Source of the DNA: Burkholderia contaminans
GTDB taxonomy: Bacteria; Pseudomonadota; Gammaproteobacteria; Burkholderiales; Burkholderiaceae
Reading direction: 5' to 3'
DNA: 64,000 nucleotides
Assembly: GCF_029633825.1 (NCBI RefSeq)
Contig: NZ_CP090644.1
Coordinates: 124,001 to 188,000, forward strand
How positions within the stretch are numbered: position 1 is the stretch's first letter; each line of letters opens with the position of its first letter. Below the pieces are notes generated by a model that saw nothing but the letters and a program-made list of their open reading frames with translations, ran no database searches and had not been told where the DNA came from. Both the position numbers and the translations under genes were made by a program. Below, one piece after another: positions 18,416 through 24,750 of this stretch.

Positions 18416-18556
18416 ATGAACGGATTCGGCGGTGCGGCGGTTTTTGCCTTTTCATTGACTGTCGGGTGCCTCGCGCTCGGCTGGAGCGTACCGGCGGGAG
18501 TAACGTTCGCCGCGTGCATTGTGTGCACGGTCTACGCGTCCCGGGGCGAGCACTGA
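18416..18556 (+). CDS. Small two-helix membrane protein, unknown
   Basis: 46 residues preceded by AGGAGCGGGG. Two hydrophobic segments are evident (AAVFAFSLTVGCLALGW and VTFAACIVCTVYA). Not recognised. It follows vapC by 79 bp and begins the run of small plasmid genes that continues to 26.6 kb; the good ribosome site and clean frame are the only support. Confidence 0.45.
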   Translation: MNGFGGAAVFAFSLTVGCLALGWSVPAGVTFAACIVCTVYASRGEH

Positions 18557-18635
18557 GCGCCGGCCGACCGCCGGGCGAACCAGGTATGCCGATCGCCGTT
18601 CTGCGATACGTGGGCGTGGCGAAGGAGATGGCGAA

Positions 18636-18995
18636 GTGACAACGCCGATGACGGCTGTCCAGCAGATGTTCCTCGAGTGGTGCATCGGCTACATGAAATT
18701 CCGGATCGCGGATGCGATGTCGGTCGGCCTGATGTCCCTCGAGGCCGAGCGCTACGACGCGCTGTGGACCATGCTGCAGAAGGGGCGGTACGGCTTCCCC
18801 TGCGACGACATGATCGAGACCGGCCGGCGCCTGTTTCCGGACGCGCCGAACGCACCGGAGGGTTCCGGGCTCGACGCGGCCTACGAGCGCGTGTGTACGG
18901 CCCTGGACGACTGGTTGCCGAGCTTTGTCATCCCGCCCGGCCAGGTGTCGTTCCTGCCGGATCCCGAACTGCCGGACGGTGAGCCCGCTGCGTGA
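18636..18995 (+). CDS. Hypothetical protein
   Basis: About 119 residues from a GTG with AAGGAG upstream (an ATG four codons later is possible). It is acidic and helical, with no signal peptide. Notable parts are FLEWCIGYMKFRIADAMSVG and a proline-rich end (IPPGQVSFLPDPELPDGEP). No family recognised. It lies in the co-directional block of plasmid genes, so a plasmid housekeeping or regulatory role is possible but not shown. Confidence 0.6.
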   Translation: MTTPMTAVQQMFLEWCIGYMKFRIADAMSVGLMSLEAERYDALWTMLQKGRYGFPCDDMIETGRRLFPDAPNAPEGSGLDAAYERVCTALDDWLPSFVIPPGQVSFLPDPELPDGEPAA

Positions 18996-19043
18996 GTGGC
19001 CGGCACGATGGAATCCACCGGGTGAATGCAGAGGATCTCGGCA

Positions 19044-19244
19044 ATGAACGTGACAGCATGGCAGTTCGAGGAAAGCGGGTGGGGCAGGGGCGTAGCGGCC
19101 GGAGGGGCGCTGATCGCGCTGGCGGCCGTTGACCGCGGGCTGTCGGCGCTGTGGCCGGCCAGCTACGGGCTGGTTCACCCGCTGGCGGCGATCGCCGCGG
19201 CGAACCTGCCGTTCATGGCCGCGTACCTGATCCTGCGGTCCTGA
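19044..19244 (+). CDS. Small hydrophobic protein, unknown
   Basis: 66 residues from ATG 19044 with AGAGGA ahead. Two hydrophobic helices (AAGGALIALAAVDRGLSALW and LAAIAAANLPFMAAYLIL) suggest an inner-membrane peptide. It is the last gene before an intrinsic terminator at 19254-19276, so the 18.4-19.2 kb genes form a small unit. No family recognised. Confidence 0.5.
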   Translation: MNVTAWQFEESGWGRGVAAGGALIALAAVDRGLSALWPASYGLVHPLAAIAAANLPFMAAYLILRS

Positions 19245-19253
19245 ACGACGCCG

Positions 19254-19276
19254 AACCCGGCTGCGGCCGGGTTTTT
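19254..19276 (+). terminator. Intrinsic terminator
   Basis: Hairpin AACCCGG-CTGCG-CCGGGTT followed by a short T run, 10 bp after the stop of the 66-residue gene. Confidence 0.8.
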
Positions 19277-19362
19277 ATGGCGTGCCGTCAATGCCGATAA
19301 CTCCCCTTATCGGCATTGCGTTTAATGCACGAATACCCGAAAGGGCGGTTTATCAAAGTGGC

Positions 19363-19411
19363 TTGACACGTCTTTAAGACGTGCTATGCTGGTTTATACG
19401 TCTTTAAGACG
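19363..19411 (+). promoter_or_regulatory. Promoter with two identical palindromic operators
   Basis: TTGACA (19363-19368), 16-bp spacer and TATGCT (19385-19390). The palindrome CGTCTTTAAGACG occurs twice: at 19369-19381, with an extra A/T pair, in the spacer, and at 19399-19411 just past the start point. The centres are 30 bp apart, about three helical turns. A dimeric repressor bound to both would block RNA polymerase; the adjacent HTH gene is the obvious candidate. Confidence 0.8.
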
Positions 19412-19431
19412 GGTTCTGTTCAGGAGGCATC

Positions 19432-20085
19432 ATGTCCGTGCTGTACGTGTATCGCTGCCGAGCCTGCGGCCAACGCGGCGAGGTCCATCACCCGGACGAC
19501 AGCTACGACGGCGCGGCCGCCACCTGCGCGAAGTGCTACGAGCCGGTCACGCTGGAGTGGGACGGCGGTGTGACGCTCGAAGTCGCGCCGTACGACGGCG
19601 GGCCGACGCCCGACGAGATCAGGGCGATGCGGCAGCGCGGCCGGCGCACCCAGGCGCAGGCGGCCGCGCTGCTCGGCGTGAAGGAGCGCCAGGTCCAGCG
19701 CTGGGAGGCCGGCCAGGCGCCGATGCCGATCGCCGCGTGGTTGCTGCTGCGCCGGTCGTGGGGCTATCGCTATCCGAGCGATTTTGAGCGCCACGAGGAC
19801 TTCGAGCGGGACTGGAATCCTGACCGCGACGTCAAGCGCAGGACGATCGAGCGCGGCGACGTGGTTGAGCTACAGCCGGTCGACGGCCCGCTACTGCGCG
19901 CGACGGTGTGCCTGGATCGGGTGCACGACGGCTTGGTCGACGAGGACAGCTACGGCGCGATCGTCACCGAGTTCGTCGGTGCTGCCGGCGCCGGGGAGGA
20001 ATACCGCGGCTTCTTCATCGGCGAGCGCGTGACCTTCGCGCGGTCGAACGTGATCCACCTCGAGCAGCGCGCGCCGAGGCGCTGA
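19432..20085 (+). CDS. Zinc-ribbon plus XRE-type HTH regulator
   Basis: 217 residues in three parts. An N-terminal zinc ribbon has two Cys pairs (YRCRACGQ and ATCAKCYE). A helix-turn-helix spans residues ~60-105 (TPDEIRAMRQRGRRTQAQAA then LGVKERQVQRWEAGQAPMP), followed by a ~110-residue C-terminal domain with SH3-like strands (RGDVVELQPVDG...GLVDEDSYGAIVTEFVG...FIGERVTFARSNVIHLE). The first two parts resemble MqsA-type regulators, but no MqsR-like toxin is adjacent. AGGAGG precedes the ATG, and the tandem operators just upstream point to autoregulation. It heads the co-directional set down to the recombinase at 26.6 kb. Confidence 0.75.
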   Translation: MSVLYVYRCRACGQRGEVHHPDDSYDGAAATCAKCYEPVTLEWDGGVTLEVAPYDGGPTPDEIRAMRQRGRRTQAQAAALLGVKERQVQRWEAGQAPMPIAAWLLLRRSWGYRYPSDFERHEDFERDWNPDRDVKRRTIERGDVVELQPVDGPLLRATVCLDRVHDGLVDEDSYGAIVTEFVGAAGAGEEYRGFFIGERVTFARSNVIHLEQRAPRR

Positions 20086-20105
20086 AACGATCAGGAGATC
20101 CCGTC

Positions 20106-20411
20106 ATGTCAAAACTGACCTACGAACGAATCACCGCGCGTGCCGAGCAGGAGATGGTCGAGTACCTTGCGATCGCCGAAGCACATCGTGTGGCGAATGA
20201 CCGGAGCCGCGCGGCGAGCGCATGGCGCGCGGCGCTTGGCGTGTTGTCGATGTGGAAGGTGCTCGCCAGAGACTTCCACGGGGCAGATGAGGCGGCCTAT
20301 TTGGCCGATTGCAAGCGACTCGCCGTGCTGATCTGCCTGGACATCGCATCGCTCAACATCCCGCCGCGGCAGATGCAGTCCGAAGTGCCAGGGATGCGCT
20401 CGTCCGGCTGA
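20106..20411 (+). CDS. Hypothetical protein
   Basis: 101 residues from ATG 20106 with AGGAG upstream, 20 bp after the HTH gene and surely in the same unit. Mostly alpha-helical (YERITARAEQEMVEYLAIAEAHRVA, SAWRAALGVLSMWKVLA). Not recognised; no membrane segment or signal peptide. Confidence 0.6.
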   Translation: MSKLTYERITARAEQEMVEYLAIAEAHRVANDRSRAASAWRAALGVLSMWKVLARDFHGADEAAYLADCKRLAVLICLDIASLNIPPRQMQSEVPGMRSSG

Positions 20412-20455
20412 TGGCCTGACTCGTATTCAAACCCATGTCTAATAGGAACCCTGCG

Positions 20456-21541
20456 ATGCGCAAGGAATACGAACTGCAGACCGACGTGCTCGCGACGATC
20501 GTCGCGGCGACCCCGGTCACGTCGAAGCACGCCGCGCTGCTGACGACGTTTGCGACCCGCACCGACTATCGCGGCGCGCGCTACGCGGTCACACGCGACG
20601 AGTTCTCTGAACGGCCCGCCCGCGTGATCGATGCCGACGGCCGCGAGATCGCAGCCGACTATCACGCGTGGATCGACGGCCAGCTCGACGTGCACGGCGG
20701 CTCGGTGGAGGACGTGTTGCTCGCGCACCGGGATTCCGGCTATCTACTGGTCGACGTCCAGCCGCTGTTGCACTACTTCGTATTCGACCGCGGCGGTGAC
20801 CAGGACAATTTCGTGCAGCTCGAAATCTGGGAAGAACAGGAATTCGTCGAGCGCGAGGTGTTTCCGCGCAGCACGCCGTGGCGCTCGCCGGATGTGCATG
20901 AATTGCGCTCCGGCTGGCACGACATGCCGGTCGAACGGTTCGAGCGGCGCACGCTCGGCTCGCCGCGCTATCGGCTCGAGGCGGTGATCGACATGAAGCA
21001 CTTTGCGGCGCTCGCCGAGACGACTTATAACGAGCGCCGGCAGCGCGACGGCGATCGGCAGTTGGTCGAGCGGAACCTCGACACGGGCGAATCGCGGGTG
21101 GTCAGTGTGCGCGAGCTCACGCCGGGCTACGACAACCAACAATGGCGCGGCCGCCGCTTCTTCGACGACTGGGCTGCGTCAAGCGCCGGCCAGGCGGGCG
21201 AGCGCATTTGTCAGCGGTGGGTTTTCATCACCCAGGACAACACCGATCCACGTATCGGCCGGGAGATGGACTTCATACCGCGCTGGACTCACACGCGCAA
21301 GATCGCGGCGCTGAAGAACACCGCGAAGCTGGACGTGTACAGCCTGTACGGGAAGCTGATGCAGTTCGACGAGCGCATCGGCCATCGCTTCGCCTGGTAT
21401 TTCTACGGTCTGCACGGCAACCTGATCCTGAGCGGGCAGATGGAGCGCGTGCTCGAGGCGGCCGAGGCGGGGCTGATCGTGCTGCCCGAACATGATTACC
21501 AGGTGCTGCGTCGCTGGGGCGACGATCAGTACGGGTTTTGA
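20456..21541 (+). CDS. Hypothetical protein, 361 residues
   Basis: A soluble, Arg- and Asp-rich protein, the largest unknown in the cluster. ATG 20456 has AGGA upstream; an in-frame ATG at 20435 is the alternative. The first ~90 residues look like a distinct domain (DYRGARYAVTRDEFSERPARVIDADGRE). The rest contains a WEEQEFVEREVFPR segment and a well-structured C-terminus (YGKLMQFDERIGHRFAWYFYGLHGNLI). No catalytic motif is obvious. Size and co-directional position suggest a core role in this module, but I cannot name one. Confidence 0.65.
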   Translation: MRKEYELQTDVLATIVAATPVTSKHAALLTTFATRTDYRGARYAVTRDEFSERPARVIDADGREIAADYHAWIDGQLDVHGGSVEDVLLAHRDSGYLLVDVQPLLHYFVFDRGGDQDNFVQLEIWEEQEFVEREVFPRSTPWRSPDVHELRSGWHDMPVERFERRTLGSPRYRLEAVIDMKHFAALAETTYNERRQRDGDRQLVERNLDTGESRVVSVRELTPGYDNQQWRGRRFFDDWAASSAGQAGERICQRWVFITQDNTDPRIGREMDFIPRWTHTRKIAALKNTAKLDVYSLYGKLMQFDERIGHRFAWYFYGLHGNLILSGQMERVLEAAEAGLIVLPEHDYQVLRRWGDDQYGF

Positions 21542-21551
21542 CGGAGCCTTG

Positions 21552-21782
21552 ATGAAAACAACCGCCCGCTACACCAAAGGCCGCGGCGACGCGTCGGTCC
21601 ACGCCAGGGCACGCGTGTTCGCGTGGGAGGACCATCAAGTGATCGAACTCGATGTCGTGGGCCAGCTCGACAGCGAACACCACTTCCGGATCCTCGCCAC
21701 GGCGGACGAGTCGGAAGCGCTCGCGCAGCAGCTGCTCGATGCGGCCGCGAAGATCCGACTTGCGCGTCAAGAAACGGAATAG
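21552..21782 (+). CDS. Small hypothetical protein
   Basis: 76 residues starting 10 bp after the preceding gene. Predicted alpha/beta: a central strand (FAWEDHQVIELDVVGQ) and a C-terminal helix (ESEALAQQLLDAAAKIRLARQ). Not recognised. Tight spacing on both sides supports translation as part of the run. Confidence 0.55.
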   Translation: MKTTARYTKGRGDASVHARARVFAWEDHQVIELDVVGQLDSEHHFRILATADESEALAQQLLDAAAKIRLARQETE

Positions 21783-21791
21783 GAAAACGCG

Positions 21792-22046
21792 ATGACGATC
21801 ACGCTCGACGCTGCTAAGGCGATCTACCGTCAAGCAATCGACTCGCGGGCCGGCGACGGCGAAGGCGCGGCCTGGTGGGATGAGGTAGCCGACGAAATTC
21901 GCGACGTCGTCGCAGCACGAACGATCAGCATCGCGGCGGACCTGATTGCGTGGTGGCATCACGACTGGACGTGCATCAACGATACGCCGCGCCGGGCGGC
22001 CACGCGTATTCGAGACGCGGCGCGAGCGATGCGCCTGCGAGCATAG
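21792..22046 (+). CDS. Small hypothetical protein
   Basis: 84 residues, AGGAAAACGCG before the ATG. Helical with several Trp (GAAWWDEVADEIRDVV, LIAWWHHDW) and an Arg-rich C-terminus (RRAATRIRDAARAMRLRA) that could bind nucleic acid. Not recognised. Confidence 0.55.
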   Translation: MTITLDAAKAIYRQAIDSRAGDGEGAAWWDEVADEIRDVVAARTISIAADLIAWWHHDWTCINDTPRRAATRIRDAARAMRLRA

Positions 22047-22055
22047 GAAAACGCC

Positions 22056-22250
22056 ATGGCCGGAACCCGGAAGAAAGTTCTCGATCTGGGCGTACTGCCT
22101 CCCCTAGATCCACGTCACTATGATGAGGACAGGGAGATGATCGGTCACGAGGTGGTTCCGATGGACCAACCATCGGAAGGGGTCTTCTGGTGTCGCGTCT
22201 GTGGCGGTCACCCGACTGATCCTATTCACCAACCGGGATACGAATCGTAA
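22056..22250 (+). CDS. Small hypothetical protein with a CxxC pair
   Basis: 64 residues, preceded by AGGAAAACGCC as in its neighbours. The C-terminal half has WCRVCGGHPTDPIHQP, one Cys pair followed by two His that could hold a metal. The N-terminus resembles plasmid-encoded peptides with a KVLDLG start. Not recognised further. Confidence 0.5.
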   Translation: MAGTRKKVLDLGVLPPLDPRHYDEDREMIGHEVVPMDQPSEGVFWCRVCGGHPTDPIHQPGYES

Positions 22251-22261
22251 CGGAAAACGCG

Positions 22262-22933
22262 ATGACGACGCTGACACGCCAACACTACAAACGCCTGCGG
22301 TTCTATTGGCAAGGCCTGGCGAATGGTGGTGCCGGGATGACGGACGGCATCGACCTGGACCTGGCCGCACTCGGGTTGGTTGAGCGCTTCGAGCGCTTCG
22401 GCTACGGCGTTCGCTTTCGCATCACGAAAGCGGGCGAGCAAGAGCTTGCCGCCGAGAAGGCGCGCGAGGTCGAGCGGCGTCAGCCGCATCACACTCTTGC
22501 TGGCCGCTTGGCGCAGTGGCGTCAGAGTCAAGGTCGCGTGACGTGGCAGAACATCGAATTGCTGGTCGACCTTGAAAGCGGTGGCCGGCAAGCGATTCGT
22601 CCCGACGTGTTTTCAGTCGCTGCGAACTACGACGAAAAGCGCATCAATCCGTGTGTCGATGAAGTGAAGGTGAGTCGCGCGGATTTTCTCGCGGACGTGG
22701 CTCGCCCCGAGAAGCGGGCCGGCTACGGGAAAATCGCGGAGGTGCTGTACTACGCAGCGCCGGCCGGCATGATCGAGGCGTCGGAGGTGCCGGAAGGATG
22801 TGGCTTGCTCGTCGAAGTGGCGCCGTGTCAGTTCGAGATCTTGAAGCGTCCGAAGAAGCGGCCGGTGTCGCTGACCACGCACCATTTCATGAATCTCATT
22901 TTGAAGCCCGGCGCGTTCGCACCGGCCTGGTAG
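22262..22933 (+). CDS. MmcB-like PD-(D/E)XK nuclease-fold protein
   Basis: 223 residues. The first ~75 look like a small winged-helix region (LDLAALGLVERFERFGYGVRFRITKAG). From ~110 the pattern RPDVFSV, VDEVKVSRADFLADV, RAGYGKIAEVLYYAAPAG and IEASEVPEGCGLLVEV matches the MmcB family, restriction-endonuclease-fold proteins with Asp and ExK. Caulobacter MmcB is linked to alternative DNA repair with DnaE2/ImuB-type synthesis. Assignment is from motif order and no search was run. The helical domain in front is unusual. Confidence 0.65.
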   Translation: MTTLTRQHYKRLRFYWQGLANGGAGMTDGIDLDLAALGLVERFERFGYGVRFRITKAGEQELAAEKAREVERRQPHHTLAGRLAQWRQSQGRVTWQNIELLVDLESGGRQAIRPDVFSVAANYDEKRINPCVDEVKVSRADFLADVARPEKRAGYGKIAEVLYYAAPAGMIEASEVPEGCGLLVEVAPCQFEILKRPKKRPVSLTTHHFMNLILKPGAFAPAW

Positions 22934-22950
22934 AAAAACAGCAATGACGA

Positions 22951-22982
22951 GAGATCCATCGGAGCGGTTCCGGTGGATCTCG
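22951..22982. other. Strong intergenic hairpin
   Basis: A 13-bp stem (GAGATCCA-T-CGGA pairing with TCCG-G-TGGATCTC through one G-T wobble) with a five-base loop, in the gap after the MmcB-like gene. No T run follows, so it is not a clear terminator; an mRNA-processing or protein-binding site is possible. Confidence 0.6.
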
Positions 22983-23014
22983 ATTCCTCCAACTTCAACA
23001 CCTGATAGACCAAC

Positions 23015-23305
23015 GTGCACGACTACACCGTCTCGTATCCTGAACTGACCGCATCGGCCGAAAGGCATATCCGCGACTATATGACCTTCGCCGCGGCCGC
23101 CGGCGACGATGCCGAACGCAGGGCACTGCATGCATCAGCCGTCAGCCTGTTCGCGTACTGGCTCGGCTTCGTGAACGCCGCCCGAAAGACCGTCGATGAC
23201 GCGGGACGGCAAGCGCTGCAGCGCGACGAGCATCGGCTGCTGGATCTGGTCAGCGCCGCGGCCGCACCGTCCGGGCGCACCACATCGGACGACCGCGCAT
23301 CATGA
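23015..23305 (+). CDS. Hypothetical protein
   Basis: 96 residues from a GTG at 23015, with no strong ribosome site. Helical, with a conserved-looking core SAVSLFAYWLGFVNAARKTVDD. It ends overlapping the next ATG by four bases (ATGA), so at least the 3' part is coupled. Not recognised. Confidence 0.5.
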   Translation: MHDYTVSYPELTASAERHIRDYMTFAAAAGDDAERRALHASAVSLFAYWLGFVNAARKTVDDAGRQALQRDEHRLLDLVSAAAAPSGRTTSDDRAS

Positions 23306-23727
23306 CCGCTGCCTTCGACCGTAACGCCGCGCTGACCGCCGTGAAGCTGACGCTTTCCGACGCCATCGCGCACGACTATGCGAACGCTCTGTCGATCGAC
23401 CGTTACGCGGGTGCCGGCGCGCTGGCGCATTGGCCTCCCAATCCGCATCGCTGCCACGAGCAGGTCACGCGCTGGCTGCAATCGCATCCCGGCGATACGC
23501 CGGTACGCGGCTGGCTTGTGAACGGTGGCGACGGCGCGCAACAACGCTTCGTCTCGCACTCGTTGGTCCGCAGCGCATCGGGCGCGTTGCTGGATGTCGC
23601 GTTTGCTCGGCCGGCCCATGTACAGCGCTTCATTGAACACCCGGCGGCGGCAGGCGATTTCCTCGCGCTTGTCCTCGGCGAACCGCCGGTGTCCGAACTC
23701 TGGGTGCCGATTCCCTGCAGGAGTTAA
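23302..23727 (+). CDS. Hypothetical protein
   Basis: 141 residues. It contains PHRCHEQVTRWLQSHPGDTPVRGWLVNGG, then a strand-rich part (RFVSHSLVRSASGALLDVAF). His/Cys positions in the first segment resemble small uncharacterised phage and plasmid proteins; no enzyme motif identified. Coupled to the preceding gene by an ATGA overlap. Confidence 0.6.
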   Translation: MTAAFDRNAALTAVKLTLSDAIAHDYANALSIDRYAGAGALAHWPPNPHRCHEQVTRWLQSHPGDTPVRGWLVNGGDGAQQRFVSHSLVRSASGALLDVAFARPAHVQRFIEHPAAAGDFLALVLGEPPVSELWVPIPCRS

Positions 23728-23731
23728 TACC

Positions 23732-24067
23732 ATGGCCCGCTCTTACCGGAAAAAACCGCCTGTCCGGCCGGCGCCCCAATACGTCAATGGCGTGGTGTTC
23801 ACGCTCGCCATGCGGACGGGCGATGTCCAGGTGATCGGCATACCGTTCGAGCACCGCGGTCGGACATGGGCCGTTCATGCGATCGTCGGGCGCGATGATG
23901 TCCCTTGCTATGCGGCTTCCGACGTGCTGACAGGCATGCACGTGCCGAACAGTGAGGCGTCGAGCATCGACGCGTCGCGTGCGGCGGCGATTGCCACGCT
24001 CGACAACGTGACGGACGAGAGCTGGGCCGACACATTCGGGCCAGCTCAAACCGCGACGGCCGAATGA
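23732..24067 (+). CDS. Hypothetical protein
   Basis: 111 residues from ATG 23732 with CAGGAG upstream. Basic Pro-rich N-terminus (YRKKPPVRPAPQY), then a beta-rich middle (GVVFTLAMRTGDVQVIGIPF, WAVHAIVGRDDVPCYAASD). No family recognised. Five bases separate it from the gene before. Confidence 0.55.
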   Translation: MARSYRKKPPVRPAPQYVNGVVFTLAMRTGDVQVIGIPFEHRGRTWAVHAIVGRDDVPCYAASDVLTGMHVPNSEASSIDASRAAAIATLDNVTDESWADTFGPAQTATAE

Positions 24068-24163
24068 CAACCTGCACGGCGCTCTGCGAGTTTCCCGATG
24101 CGCTGCCCGAACGGTGCCGCAGCGCCGCTCGAGCTGCAGACGAAAATCGAACTGGAGGACAAC

Positions 24164-24322
24164 ATGCTCCGCAATTGGATGGCACGTTTAGCGTGTCTGG
24201 TGGGTGCGCATCGCTGGGTGCAGCATACCCATTACCGCTACATACTGAACGACAGCGGTCTCCACGCGTATCAATGCGAGCGGTGCGACAAGGTCCGCTC
24301 GTCGAATTTTCCGAGCCGATGA
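24164..24322 (+). CDS. Small zinc-ribbon-like protein
   Basis: 52 residues from ATG 24164 with GGAGG upstream. Cys/His spacing (ACLVGAHRW, QCERCDKVR) fits a one-knuckle zinc site as in small phage proteins with YxCxxCxK ends. Its stop overlaps the next ATG (ATGA). The reading frames that run across it from upstream are judged to be chance. Confidence 0.6.
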   Translation: MLRNWMARLACLVGAHRWVQHTHYRYILNDSGLHAYQCERCDKVRSSNFPSR

Positions 24323-24747
24323 GAAAAGCCACGTCCCGTAACCGCCGGCCGCTGACCAGGGCGCAACTGCTGCCGATCCCGACCGGCGAACTGCGTCGGA
24401 TCCAGCTGAAGCACCACGTGGCGCTCGCGGCACTACGCGACGCGAACGACGACGTCGCGCAGCTGGCCACGCTATTGAATGCGATCTACCTCGCGTACTT
24501 TCTCGACTCGACCGAGGCGGCACTCTATCGACGGGCCGAGGCGGCCCTCCAGGACTGCGCCGATCGCGCCGAGCGGGGCGAGTCGGGCGCGCTGACCGAC
24601 CTCGAGCGCGCGGCGGTCGAGCACGTGCTCGCACGGTTGGACGCGCAGCTGGCGGCGGTACCGATGCATCGCTATATCGCCGCGTTCGAACGGCTTCAGC
24701 GCGTCACCACGGCCGATACGGTCGTATCGCCCATTCCTGCAGGCTGA
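24319..24747 (+). CDS. Hypothetical helical protein
   Basis: 142 residues, start coupled to the zinc-ribbon gene by ATGA. Basic N-terminus (RKATSRNRRPLTRAQLLPIP), then long helices (QLKHHVALAALRDANDDVAQLATLLNAIYLAYF). The recombinase gene starts 4 bp after its stop, so it may assist or be co-expressed with that protein. Not recognised. Confidence 0.6.
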   Translation: MRKATSRNRRPLTRAQLLPIPTGELRRIQLKHHVALAALRDANDDVAQLATLLNAIYLAYFLDSTEAALYRRAEAALQDCADRAERGESGALTDLERAAVEHVLARLDAQLAAVPMHRYIAAFERLQRVTTADTVVSPIPAG

Positions 24748-24750
24748 GCC

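Noticed and set aside
19432..20411. MqsRA-like toxin-antitoxin pair
   Set aside because: The zinc-ribbon/HTH protein is MqsA-like, but neither neighbour resembles MqsR or another RNase, and the protein has an extra C-terminal domain.
24064..24318. 227-codon reading of the gene ending at 24747, starting at 24064
   Set aside because: The first 85 codons overlap the well-supported 52-residue zinc-ribbon gene in another frame and look random; the ATGA-coupled start at 24319 is better.
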